Below are positions 13,156 through 21,778 of a stretch of DNA of 29,857 bases, one piece after another (position 1 is the first letter of the stretch; the number at the start of each line of letters is the position of its first letter). The notes under the pieces were generated by a model. That model searched no databases, was not told the DNA's origin, and worked only from the letters and a program-made list of their open reading frames with translations. Both the position numbers and the translations under genes were made by a program. This DNA comes from a virus, in IMG/VR virus record IMGVR_UViG_3300035698_013344, positions 1 to 29,857 of that record; one strand, written 5' to 3'.

Positions 13156-16100
13156 TACGCAAAGACGGTGAGGGACGAATTCAAACTATCCGCACGAGAG
13201 GGGAGAGTGATCTTCGAATCGAAGAATCGTTGGGAAACCTGTTGCCGGATGAGATCGAGTTGTTGGAATCGTGCCTAAGCGATGAAGATAAGGTGGTTGA
13301 GCTTCTCGATCTACTTGGCGAATCTCGGTACAGAGAAATCCCAGTCCCCATGGAGCAGTTCCTGACTGACCCATATTACATGGGTGATTCGTGCAAGACG
13401 TTGTACCCAAGATTGCTTGAGGATCTGTGCGAATTGTTTGCACCTGGGGCTGGGTACAGGGAGGTTATTCTCACCGGATCAGTCGGGTGGGGGAAATGTG
13501 TGGATGGAAGCACCGAGGTGTACGACACGTCCACCGGGAGCAGAAGGCGCGTTGATGATCTGGGTAGTTATGACGTTGCTTCTTGTGATGATGGCAAGAT
13601 TGTTGCTGCTCCATCTGTCGCAATGAAATCTGGCGTCAAGGAATGCGTTTCGGTTGAACTGGCGGGCGGTCAGAGCGTTGTCGTCAGCAATGACCACAAA
13701 ATCCTTACTGCAAATGGTTGGACAGAAGCGGCGGCTGTGCATGTTGGTGATTTGGTTGCCACTCCAAGACGGTTGCCTCGCCCAGAGTCCCCGTTGCGCG
13801 TGAGTGACGATGAGGTGACGTATGTTGCTTATTTGTGCGCAGATGGGGGATGTACTGCTGGCGTAAGCTTCACTAATGCAGATGATGTGCTCTTGAACGA
13901 TTTCAAGCGGATTTCTCACGACATGTGGAGAGAGCGTAGTTCGGGAAGTAAGAATCGAACACCTGGGTGCGATGAGGTGTTTGGCAATTCGGGTAAAGCC
14001 ACGGACTTGAAACCTCGCGGGGTCAAATGGGTGGTTGAAAAATATGATTTGGCGCATCGAGCACCACAGAAGCGGGTACCGGCAGAGTTCTATGGCCTGC
14101 CGGATGAACAGGTGGCGCTTTTCCTGAATCGTTTTTGGGCGTGCGATGGGTCGCTGTATACGGGAAGTCCACGAAAGATAGAGTGTGGTTTGGCGTCGTA
14201 TGGAATGATTGTCGATCTTCGGCATCTCTTGCTAAGGCTCGGCATTCCCTCAAGTGTGTCAAAGCTCAAGAAAAGCTATGTGTATAATGGTGAGAGGCGG
14301 TGGCGTGATGCTTGGCGTATCCAGATTACAGAGGCTGAGTATATTGCATTGTTCTTTGAAAAAATTGGCCCGATTCTAAGCAAAGAAGAATCCAGTAGAA
14401 AGCTCATGCATGACGTTGCTAAGATTCCGTCAAACACGAACACGGATATAGTTCCAATCGGTACCAAAGAATTGACTGAAATAAGGGTTGAGCTTGGGAA
14501 TGGTGGAGTAGGGTTAGCCTCAAGATTTGGCAGTCCACGCAGCCAATTGCTTGGAAGACGCCGCTTTCAAAGATTGTGTGACGAGTATGGATATGCTGGC
14601 AAGTATGCGTGGCTGGCGACATCGGATATTTTCTGGGGTAGAGTGAAGAGCGTGTGCTCTGTCGGGCGCAAAGATGTGTACGATTTGTCTGTCCCAGAGA
14701 CGAAATCATTTGTTGGCGATGGAATAGTTCTGCATAATACATTCTTCGCTGCGTTGGCGTTAGCTCGCATGACCTATGAGCTTTCGTGTCTCATCAACCC
14801 ACAGATCTCATACGGGATGTCACCCGGCTCAGAGATGGCGTTCATCCTCGTGTCCAAGAACCTTGTGCTGGCGAGACAGGTGTTGAAGTCGGCGGTAGAT
14901 GACAAGATCAAAATCTCGCCATATTTCATGGAGAATTTTCACGGGAAATTGGGCAAAGAAAGCACACAATTCCCCAATAACATACAGATGAACATCGCGT
15001 CTTATGGTTCAGAGCGTATCCTGGGCATTAACGTGTTCGGGGGTGCGATGGATGAAACAAACTTCGCGATGTCGAGCAAAGAGGTGATCACCACTGGTAT
15101 CGGCCAAAGAAGGACAGTGGCTCATTATGATCATGCCGAGCGTGTGTACACGTCGCTTGTCCGTCGTATCAAGTCGCGATTCCAGCGAGCTGGCGGTGAT
15201 CTTCCAGGGATGATGATTCTCATATCCTCGGCAACGACTGTAGGCTCGTTTCTGGATAGACGCATTCTTGAGAACAAGGATGACCCATCGTTATTCATCA
15301 GGGACTACGCCACCTGGGATGTTAAGCCAAAGGGTAACTTCAGTGGCGTGACGTTCAAGGTGCTGTGTGGGGGTTCTTCCCTGCGATCCCGTGTGCTGCT
15401 TGAAGGTGAGCAGCCGCGTGCGTCAGAGTTGGAAGAAAACGATGCGCGTGTCATCTCTGTTCCAGAAGAATACCGTGATGACTTTGAACGCGATTTAGAG
15501 AATGCAATTCGTGACATTGCCGGTATATCGACCACGGCAATTTCGGCCTTTATCCAGCGGCCTGAACGTGTTGACGAGTGTATTATCGATGCGCCCCATC
15601 CGTTCTCTGAAAACTCGTGGAGATATGGTGATCCTGGGTATTTCGTGTGGGACAGACTCTCGGTGGTAAAGAAGCGACGGTTGCCCGGTGGGTTCGAGGA
15701 AGAGTTTTGGGTGCCAAGGCGTAATCCTACCAAGCTAAGGTACGTTCACATCGATACGTCGTTGAGTGGGGACGCGACGGGAATTGCGATGGGTCATATA
15801 GATCGATGGGTTGAGGTCGTGCGCGTGGCACCGGATGGTGAGCATTTTACGGACACAGTGCCGTACTACATCATCGATCTTATGCTTCAAGTCCGGCCAC
15901 CTCTGGGCGAGCAGATATACCTGCCTGAAATTCGACGATTGGTTTATGAGTTGATGGCACATGGGTTCAAGCTGATCGGATTTTCATGTGACCAGTATCA
16001 AAGCGCCGAAACCTTGCAGCAGATGAAGCGACGTGGCATTGCTTCGGATGTGCTGAGCGTTGACAGGACAGAAGAGCCGTACAACGCTCTAAGGTCAGCG

Positions 16101-16424
16101 ATCTACGAACGTCGTATTGAGTATTACGACTACAAGCCGTTCATTACAGAGGTAAAAGCCCTAGAGCATGATCGGGTCCGGGGAAAGGTTGATCACCCGC
16201 TCGCTGGCTCGAAGGATGTTTCAGATGCTGTCGCGGGCGTTGTGTTCGGGATCGCACAAAAACTTTCCAGAATGCCAATGGGTATGTTAAAAGAGGAAGG
16301 TGCTGATGATTCTGTTGACAATAGATGGGTGATGCGAAAGAATCCTGCTAATGGTGATGGTGGCAAGGATAAGAAGTTGCCAAGCGTTGGAAGACCTAGA
16401 ATGCCGTTTCTTATGGGTGACTAA
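13152..16424 (+). CDS. Terminase large subunit, interrupted by an intein
   Basis: This is a 1090-aa precursor; after splicing TerL would be 676 residues. ATG 13152 overlaps the upstream stop. The N-extein ends at TGSVGWGK (108-115) and the C-extein begins with Thr530, rebuilding a Walker A motif G-S-V-G-W-G-K-T. Walker B is FGGAMDE, with D634 and E635. The C-terminal RNase H-like nuclease carries D868 (YVHIDTSLSGD), D947 (FSCDQYQS) and D1025 (DVSDAVAG). TerL pumps DNA into the prohead through the portal using ATP and cuts the concatemer. Activity should require intein removal, because the intein separates the P-loop Lys from Thr. The gene is followed by the portal with a one-base overlap (TAATG). 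Confidence 0.93.
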   Translation: MIRKDGEGRIQTIRTRGESDLRIEESLGNLLPDEIELLESCLSDEDKVVELLDLLGESRYREIPVPMEQFLTDPYYMGDSCKTLYPRLLEDLCELFAPGAGYREVILTGSVGWGKCVDGSTEVYDTSTGSRRRVDDLGSYDVASCDDGKIVAAPSVAMKSGVKECVSVELAGGQSVVVSNDHKILTANGWTEAAAVHVGDLVATPRRLPRPESPLRVSDDEVTYVAYLCADGGCTAGVSFTNADDVLLNDFKRISHDMWRERSSGSKNRTPGCDEVFGNSGKATDLKPRGVKWVVEKYDLAHRAPQKRVPAEFYGLPDEQVALFLNRFWACDGSLYTGSPRKIECGLASYGMIVDLRHLLLRLGIPSSVSKLKKSYVYNGERRWRDAWRIQITEAEYIALFFEKIGPILSKEESSRKLMHDVAKIPSNTNTDIVPIGTKELTEIRVELGNGGVGLASRFGSPRSQLLGRRRFQRLCDEYGYAGKYAWLATSDIFWGRVKSVCSVGRKDVYDLSVPETKSFVGDGIVLHNTFFAALALARMTYELSCLINPQISYGMSPGSEMAFILVSKNLVLARQVLKSAVDDKIKISPYFMENFHGKLGKESTQFPNNIQMNIASYGSERILGINVFGGAMDETNFAMSSKEVITTGIGQRRTVAHYDHAERVYTSLVRRIKSRFQRAGGDLPGMMILISSATTVGSFLDRRILENKDDPSLFIRDYATWDVKPKGNFSGVTFKVLCGGSSLRSRVLLEGEQPRASELEENDARVISVPEEYRDDFERDLENAIRDIAGISTTAISAFIQRPERVDECIIDAPHPFSENSWRYGDPGYFVWDRLSVVKKRRLPGGFEEEFWVPRRNPTKLRYVHIDTSLSGDATGIAMGHIDRWVEVVRVAPDGEHFTDTVPYYIIDLMLQVRPPLGEQIYLPEIRRLVYELMAHGFKLIGFSCDQYQSAETLQQMKRRGIASDVLSVDRTEEPYNALRSAIYERRIEYYDYKPFITEVKALEHDRVRGKVDHPLAGSKDVSDAVAGVVFGIAQKLSRMPMGMLKEEGADDSVDNRWVMRKNPANGDGGKDKKLPSVGRPRMPFLMGD
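13497..14738 (+). mobile_element. LAGLIDADG intein in the TerL P-loop
   Basis: This is an in-frame 414-residue insertion covering TerL precursor residues 116-529. It starts with Cys1 (block A, CVDGSTEVYD). Block B is SNDHKIL, with Ser in place of the usual Thr of T-x-x-H, and VGDLVATPR. The block F/G end is KDVYDLSVPETKSFVGDG, then V-L-H-N with the penultimate His and terminal Asn, followed by Thr +1. The central part has two LAGLIDADG-type motifs, YVAYLCADGG (acid at D231) and FLNRFWACDGS (acid at D332), so a homing endonuclease is probably intact. All residues needed for standard class 1 splicing are visible except the block F His, which is Lys here. Confidence 0.93.
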
Positions 16425-18130
16425 TGCCTCAAATTCGTGACTGGCTCAAGAGTGTTCGATACTGGTGGACTGGCGACAAAGAGTCGCATACCGCAGAGTT
16501 GGCGCGAGGAGTATCTGTCGCAGGTAGCGGTAGCAACAAGAACAGTATGCTTGGCTCTCAATGGGGCACCCTGTCAAACGATTCAGGCTACAGTGATCTC
16601 CAAAAATCTCTTCTCTTAGATCCAAGGCTCATGAATCGGTTTCGGGACTATGAGGAGATGGATGACTACGCGGAGTTGTCATCGGCCCTGGACATATACG
16701 CCGACGACTCGACCATACCAGACAGCGTACATCAGAAATCCATTTGGTCTGTTTGCCAGGACAAGATAGTTCGAGACATCATTGATGACATGCTGGTCAG
16801 ACGTCTTCGCATCGAGGATGACATTCATGGCCTGTCTCGCGCCTTGTGCAAATACGGCAATGCCTATGCAGAGGTGGTCGTCAATGAGACTGGTGTGCTG
16901 GGGCTGAACTATTTGTCACCGCCAACAATGAGGCGGATACAAGATGATAAGGGTGCGCTCCTTGCGTTCATTCAGTGCCCAAAGGGGCAGTTTGATGTTA
17001 ATGGCGAGGAGCTTGAAAAAGCGATAAAGGAACCAAAGCACTCAAGAAAACCGATCAACGGAAGTATCGTTTTCGAGCCGTGGGAAATTGTCCACTGGAG
17101 GTTGCGCACAAAGGATATGCGATCTCCTTATGGGTACTCAGTACTTGATTCTGCGCGTTGGATTTGGCGTAGGCTTATGATGATGGAGGATACTGCGCTG
17201 GTCTACAAGTTGACCCGCTCTCCAGCACGATATGCTTTCTACATCGATACTGGCGACCTTCCGCCCGATGAGGCCATAGCTTACGTGCGGCAAGTACAAC
17301 GCCAGTACCAGAAGAAGAAGATGCTCAACCCGACAACTGGGCATCTTGACTTCAGGTATAACCCATTGAGCCCATCGGAGGATTTCTGGGTTCCGACGCA
17401 TGGCGGCAAGGATTCCACGCGCATAGAAGTGCTTGCTGGTCCCGACTATCAGGCCATGGAAGATGTTGAGTACTTCCGATCCAAAATGCTCGCGGCCATC
17501 AAGGTTCCGCGCCGGTATCTTGGGCTTGAGGAGGGTGCCAACCGGTCGCTCTCACAGGAAGATGTGCGGTTTGCACGTACTGAAATGCGTGTTCAAAGAG
17601 AAATACGGAATGGGTTGCAAAACGTTGCGAGGCTTCATCTGGCGGCATTGGGCATTGACCCAGACTTAGTTGAGCATCACATGGAAATGACGCAGCCGTC
17701 CTACATCTTCGAATTGGCCCAAATTGAGGTGAGAAGCTCTCAGGCGCAGCTTGCGTTCAGTCTTGAGCAGTATTTCCCGAAGGATTGGATCATCGAACAC
17801 GTCTTCGGGTTCTCCAAGGGCGATGCCGATATTATCACAAAGTCGAAAGGTGGAGAGATGCACAGCGATGCGCTGCGAAATGCTTCCACCGAAGCACAGG
17901 TGATCAGGGAATACCCAGAGATCACGGGCATGGCACCAGGAGGGGCAACACCTCCGGGGGCGGAAATGTCACCTGAAGGTCACCCAAAGCAAGAGAGTCT
18001 TGACCATCGCATAAGAAGGCTAGTACAAGTAGTTGAGGAGAATGGTGTGATTACTCGGGATACAGCGATGCAGATTAGAAAAGTGGTTCCGTCAATACGG
18101 AAACTGCACACCAGAAAGCTAACGGGGTAA
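16424..18130 (+). CDS. Portal protein (T4 gp20-like)
   Basis: This is a 568-aa protein starting at ATG 16424, which shares a base with the TerL stop. The sequence order is that of T4-type portals: an N-terminal linker, then YAELSSALDIYADDST at about residues 82-98, KYGNAYAEVVVNE in the wing, PWEIVHWRLRT, and SVLDSARWIWRRLMMMEDT leading into the stem and crown. VPRRYLGLEEGANRSLSQEDVRFAR matches the conserved late segment. The portal is a dodecameric ring at one capsid vertex, the docking point for TerL, and nucleates the core and shell. Length is close to T4 gp20 (524 aa). The C-terminal 60 residues are basic and variable. Confidence 0.9.
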   Translation: MPQIRDWLKSVRYWWTGDKESHTAELARGVSVAGSGSNKNSMLGSQWGTLSNDSGYSDLQKSLLLDPRLMNRFRDYEEMDDYAELSSALDIYADDSTIPDSVHQKSIWSVCQDKIVRDIIDDMLVRRLRIEDDIHGLSRALCKYGNAYAEVVVNETGVLGLNYLSPPTMRRIQDDKGALLAFIQCPKGQFDVNGEELEKAIKEPKHSRKPINGSIVFEPWEIVHWRLRTKDMRSPYGYSVLDSARWIWRRLMMMEDTALVYKLTRSPARYAFYIDTGDLPPDEAIAYVRQVQRQYQKKKMLNPTTGHLDFRYNPLSPSEDFWVPTHGGKDSTRIEVLAGPDYQAMEDVEYFRSKMLAAIKVPRRYLGLEEGANRSLSQEDVRFARTEMRVQREIRNGLQNVARLHLAALGIDPDLVEHHMEMTQPSYIFELAQIEVRSSQAQLAFSLEQYFPKDWIIEHVFGFSKGDADIITKSKGGEMHSDALRNASTEAQVIREYPEITGMAPGGATPPGAEMSPEGHPKQESLDHRIRRLVQVVEENGVITRDTAMQIRKVVPSIRKLHTRKLTG

Positions 18131-18133
18131 AGT

Positions 18134-18979
18134 ATGCCGTTTATTACGAAAGAAGTGTTGGAAGAGATGAGGGCCGGTAGCTTTGAGGATCGTATCTTCA
18201 TGGCAGAGGATGTGGCCAGCCAACTGTTGGGCAAAGATGTGACGGTACTTTCCACTATGAGCGATCATGCAATCGTCGTGGATGAGGATGAGGAATTTCA
18301 TCGCATCAACTACGTCGAGAAGGATGGCGAGTTGACCGATGTTGTCCTGGTCGAAGTCGATGTGCCGTTGGTTGACGACATCAGTAAGTACGTTGCCGAG
18401 CAGATCAATTCCATCGTCAGCGGTGTGCTAGACGATCAGAAGGACGTAGATGCGCGAAATCGATTGCGCGAGTTGTCGCGTATCGTAAAGAAAGACGAAG
18501 ATTATTTCGTGTCCCAAATTACGCCGAAGTTAGAAGAGGGTATGGACAGCAAGTGGAGTGACTTCTACGATCAGGACACAACTTCTATCCGTGCGAAATT
18601 GCGGGGTAAAATACGTGAAAGCGAAGGCCGGATTCCGCGTACAAAATACGCTGAATTGGGGTCGCACAAGTTGACACAGGTTGAGGAGCAGTTGCACTCT
18701 TCTCTCAAGGTTTTGTCAGAGCTTATGTTAGAGATGGTTGACTCTTGTGGTAAACTTGTGTTTGATAAAGAGGATGAACTGGAAGCCATCAGGGATTCGT
18801 TGAGCGGTGAAGCAAAGACCATTGGTGGTCTTGTAGCCCAAGCCGAACGGTTGATGTTGTCAAGAGATTTGCTGACGATGGCCGAGGCGCATGACATGCT
18901 CGCACAGCGGGCTAAAACCATGGTGATTGTTTCCGAGTTTTTAGCTCGGGGCACCAACGATGAGGAGATGGCCAAATGA
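18134..18979 (+). CDS. Head-region protein of unknown function, possibly prohead core
   Basis: This is a 281-aa protein starting three bases after the portal stop and overlapping the next gene (ATGA). It is acidic and largely helical. The N-terminal 75 residues contain beta-like stretches (VTVLSTMSDHAIVVDEDEE), and the rest looks like long helices (QLHSSLKVLSELMLEMVDS, AQAERLMLSRDLLTMAEA), suggesting a rod-like or coiled-coil structural protein. Its place between portal and protease is where T4 has the small core genes 67 and 68. No homology to those could be recognised, so the core role is positional inference. No membrane segment or catalytic motif is visible. Confidence 0.65.
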   Translation: MPFITKEVLEEMRAGSFEDRIFMAEDVASQLLGKDVTVLSTMSDHAIVVDEDEEFHRINYVEKDGELTDVVLVEVDVPLVDDISKYVAEQINSIVSGVLDDQKDVDARNRLRELSRIVKKDEDYFVSQITPKLEEGMDSKWSDFYDQDTTSIRAKLRGKIRESEGRIPRTKYAELGSHKLTQVEEQLHSSLKVLSELMLEMVDSCGKLVFDKEDELEAIRDSLSGEAKTIGGLVAQAERLMLSRDLLTMAEAHDMLAQRAKTMVIVSEFLARGTNDEEMAK

Positions 18980-19935
18980 CAGTTAAAAAAGTAGTAAGTT
19001 CGACGCTGCAAGAGGATCTGGATGCAATCGGCATCAAAGCATCAGTCAAAGATCAGGTGCTGATGGCTGGACAGGATGCAACGGATCTGACCGAAGATGC
19101 GGATGATTCTGTCGCAGCGGGCGGTGACGTTGATCCAATTGATGGGGAGTTGGTAACCATGGAGTTGCTCACTCGCATCACGGAGCTTCCTCTCACCGAG
19201 ATGGACATGGATGCTTACGACGAACTCCTGGCAGAGCTTCAGGAGAAGATCGTGCCAGAGGGTGACGAAGCTCTGGAAGAGGCCGCGAAGGAAGTCCTGG
19301 CCGTGCTCGTTGCCAACAAGAAGGCCATCGAGATGGACGAGGCGTTCCGCTGGGCATTCAAGCCCGGTTCCATGAAGCGCATGAAGCAGAAGATCAAGAC
19401 CGGTGCCGCCAAGATCATAGCCCGTCTCAAGGGCAAGAAGACCTACAAGCGCGGTCGTTCCAAGATCCTCAAGGGCGCAAAGCGTCGTAGGAAGAAGTCT
19501 TCCGTGAAGCGCATGGCAAGGATGCGACGTAAAAAGCTCGCTGCATCCGCCGACTTCGCCATAGAGTTGCAGGGTCTGCTCGATGAGAGTCGCCATGCCA
19601 CGCAGGGTCCAAGGGCCGAGTGTGTGGATCGTCTGGTCAGCATCTTCGAGTTGCTCAACGAGGCGTATGGCGATGGCGACGTGACTTCCGTTCTTGAGAG
19701 TGCCATGGAGCCACTCATCGAGAAGGAGAATGTCGGCGCTCTCCACGAGGATTCGATGGATGATGAAACATTCGTCGCAACCTTGTCCCCGTGTCTCAGT
19801 CTTGTCACCCGTTCACTGGAAGCCATCGAGGGCGGACAGATCAAATTCGAATATCTCGAAGATGTGGACGATGACGACAATGGCGATGGCGACGACGACG
19901 AGGACTTGGCGGGAAACTTGCGAGAGCTGGCCTAA
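18976..19935 (+). CDS. Prohead-core-like protein with basic centre and acidic end (zero-frame product)
   Basis: This is a 319-aa protein whose ATG overlaps the previous stop. Residues about 1-110 are acidic and helical. Residues about 130-190 are extremely basic (KGKKTYKRGRSKILKGAKRR and RMARMRRKK), followed by a helical region and a Asp-rich end (DVDDDDNGDGDDDED) before GNLRELA. The charge blocks recall the paired acidic/basic core proteins gp67 and gp68 of T4, and the location between portal and protease fits a core component. Near the 3' end lies a slippery heptamer with downstream hairpin, which may direct some ribosomes into the -1 frame and append 72 residues. Core function is inference from position and charge. 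Confidence 0.7.
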   Translation: MTVKKVVSSTLQEDLDAIGIKASVKDQVLMAGQDATDLTEDADDSVAAGGDVDPIDGELVTMELLTRITELPLTEMDMDAYDELLAELQEKIVPEGDEALEEAAKEVLAVLVANKKAIEMDEAFRWAFKPGSMKRMKQKIKTGAAKIIARLKGKKTYKRGRSKILKGAKRRRKKSSVKRMARMRRKKLAASADFAIELQGLLDESRHATQGPRAECVDRLVSIFELLNEAYGDGDVTSVLESAMEPLIEKENVGALHEDSMDDETFVATLSPCLSLVTRSLEAIEGGQIKFEYLEDVDDDDNGDGDDDEDLAGNLRELA

Positions 19936-19947
19936 TAGAAGGTCGGC
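19911..19947 (+). promoter_or_regulatory. Candidate programmed -1 ribosomal frameshift signal
   Basis: The heptamer GGGAAAC at 19911-19917 sits in the frame X-XXY-YYZ relative to the 18976 gene (zero-frame codons GGA-AAC). After an 8-base spacer, GCTGGCC (19926-19932) can pair with GGTCGGC (19941-19947), giving 7 pairs including two G-U, around an 8-base loop that holds the zero-frame TAA. A CGAGGA at 19899-19904 just upstream could act as an internal Shine-Dalgarno-like stimulator, as in dnaX. Lambda G/GT uses the nearly identical GGGAAAG. A final AAC codon is usually less slippery in bacteria than AAG, so efficiency may be low. Confidence 0.6.
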
Positions 19948-20135
19948 GTAAGCGAGAAAAGTTAGGCACGCTCACGCGGAGCGGTAGACGGAAGTTATTG
20001 GGGATTGCAGATGTCGAGAAAATACGCTTTGGCCCAACTGGTGCGAAAAAAACGACGAGAAAAGTCTCGTTCGGTGCCAAAGCCCGCATGCAAATGCGTA
20101 GAGCTACTGGAATCCCATTCCCACCAAGGAGATGA
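19917..20135 (+). CDS. Basic C-terminal extension read in the -1 frame (transframe tail of the 18976 gene)
   Basis: From 19917 the -1 frame stays open for 72 codons to TGA 20133-20135, five bases before the protease ATG. The tail is strongly basic with short, ordered-looking segments: GLIEGRRKREKLGTL, RSGRRKLLGIADVEK, IRFGPTGAKKTTRKVSF, then a M-Q-M-R-R segment ending IPFPPRR. It has no ATG start in its first 57 codons; the first usable start is TTG 19998, which would give a separate 45-aa peptide. The spacing to the next gene is typical of a true gene end here. With frameshifting, the fused protein would be about 386 residues. The alternative is an independent small gene or chance openness. 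Confidence 0.5.
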   Translation, partial: LARAGLIEGRRKREKLGTLTRSGRRKLLGIADVEKIRFGPTGAKKTTRKVSFGAKARMQMRRATGIPFPPRR

Positions 20136-20139
20136 ACCC

Positions 20140-21747
20140 ATGAGCGGAAAGCTGCTGCTTGATAATATGCCGATAAGACTCGTTCTGGATGAAGCCAAAG
20201 ATGGAAAAATCATGGCTCGCGGTGAGTTCGCTCGGTATGACGTGCCTACGAAAAACAAACGCCTCTACAGTAAGAAGATCTACGGGCGTGAGATCGATAG
20301 GCTTCAGGAAGACATCAACAGCAGCCGTCTGCTGGGTGAACTCGATCATCCCGCCGATGGAAAGACCAAGTTACAACGGTCAAGCCACATCATCAGGGAA
20401 CTGAGGATGGACGAAAACGGTTGTGTCATGGGCGCGGCTGAAATCCTTCCAACACCCAATGGGAAGACCCTGGCGGCATTGCTAAAGGCTGGCGTTGAAA
20501 TCGGCGTGTCATCCCGTGGATTCGGTTCCGTGACCCCTATGGAGGGCGGTGGCGATGCCGTGGGTGAGGATTTTGTCTTGAAGACGTTCGACTTTGTTGC
20601 CGATCCCGCCGTGAGAACCGCGTACCCCGACATCTTCTCCGAGGATGTGGATTCCGATTTCGACATTGATGCAATCAAAGAAGAGATGCCGGAAGTATAC
20701 GCCCACATCGAAGAGGGGTTGATGGATCGCGCTGAAAAACAAGCGAAGGACAAGCTTGACAAGTCTCAGTCGAATCTAATTTCCTCGACCGAGAAGCGTG
20801 TACGTAGCGAAGAGCGAGAAAAGTTCGAACGGGATCTCGTGAGCCAACTGGCAGAGATTCGATCTGAAATCGTGACAGAGGTTCGTGAAGAGTTTTCATC
20901 TGACCCGAATATTGGCGCATCAAAAGCTGTTTTGGCACAGATTGCCGAGATGGTATTGCCTTTCAGTTCTGAGCCAGATGAGAACTCTGTTTCCGATGCA
21001 TTGCGTGAGCGTGACGGTAATATCGTAAAGCTCAAAGAAGAGCTGGACGAGTACATGCGCATTGCCAAGAAGTCTGGATTTCGTCTACATATCGAGCAGA
21101 AAATATCGGATCATCCGGCAAAGGCGTCTATCAGAGCGTTGATGTCGGAATCCCATGACCTTGAGAGTCTTGCGGATGTAGATGAACGGTTGGCGGCAGT
21201 AATGGATGATTTGTCTGACTTTGTTCCGCCCGAAGAGGGCACGGTCAATGAAGAGATTGAATCACTTCTTGAATCCAATGCTGTGCTGAGTCGCAAGCTC
21301 AAGGAAAAAGAACGAAGGAACATCGACCTTGATCGTAAGCTGGGTAGAGCTGTTGAAATTGGTGAAAAGTTGAACTCGAAGTTGGAAACGTCAAAGAAGG
21401 GTGCGAAGAAGCTGGAAGAAGATCTTCGCGTGGCCACTCTGGACATCCACAAAGCGAGAAGTGTTGTTGGGCTGACAAATGGACGTGCGTTGATAAAGTT
21501 GCTTGAGAGCGTTGATTCGCTCGAAGAGGTTGATCTGATGGTTGAGAAGCGAGGGCGGACTACGATGTCTGATCCGGTGCTGGAGAAAATGCGTGGAGGC
21601 ATCCAGCGGGGTTTGGTTGAAAATCCGACATCGCTTCAAGAGGATGGTCAAGGCGGTAATGGTACCGGTGAAACCGTTCTCGAAGACTTGGCCGATCTTG
21701 GCCTGGATCTAGAAGAGCAACAAAAGTTGGCTGGTGAAGGCGTATAG
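20140..21747 (+). CDS. Prohead protease (T4 gp21-like) fused to a long scaffold-like coiled-coil region
   Basis: This is a 535-aa protein. ATG 20140 is chosen because AAGGAGA lies at ideal distance; an upstream in-frame start at 20005 would extend into the preceding coding tail. Residues 1-170 are the protease: LGELDHPADG with H70, SHIIREL, LPTPNGKTL, the GVSSRGFGS motif at 122-130 with the nucleophilic Ser at 124 or 125, and FDFVADPA at 151-158. This is the herpes-assemblin-like fold of gp21, which trims scaffold and capsid after assembly. Residues about 180-535 are acidic/basic helix with heptads (EKQAKDKLDKSQSNL, SRKLKEKERRNIDLDRKL), as expected of a scaffold such as gp22. No separate scaffold gene lies before the capsid gene. 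Confidence 0.85.
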   Translation: MSGKLLLDNMPIRLVLDEAKDGKIMARGEFARYDVPTKNKRLYSKKIYGREIDRLQEDINSSRLLGELDHPADGKTKLQRSSHIIRELRMDENGCVMGAAEILPTPNGKTLAALLKAGVEIGVSSRGFGSVTPMEGGGDAVGEDFVLKTFDFVADPAVRTAYPDIFSEDVDSDFDIDAIKEEMPEVYAHIEEGLMDRAEKQAKDKLDKSQSNLISSTEKRVRSEEREKFERDLVSQLAEIRSEIVTEVREEFSSDPNIGASKAVLAQIAEMVLPFSSEPDENSVSDALRERDGNIVKLKEELDEYMRIAKKSGFRLHIEQKISDHPAKASIRALMSESHDLESLADVDERLAAVMDDLSDFVPPEEGTVNEEIESLLESNAVLSRKLKEKERRNIDLDRKLGRAVEIGEKLNSKLETSKKGAKKLEEDLRVATLDIHKARSVVGLTNGRALIKLLESVDSLEEVDLMVEKRGRTTMSDPVLEKMRGGIQRGLVENPTSLQEDGQGGNGTGETVLEDLADLGLDLEEQQKLAGEGV

Positions 21748-21778
21748 CCATCAGTCACAGCACACGGGAGATTGAAAA

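Noticed and set aside
20005-20139. N-terminal extension of the protease gene
   Set aside because: The ATG at 20140 has an ideal AAGGAGA. The upstream part overlaps the -1 tail coding frame and does not resemble gp21 N-termini.
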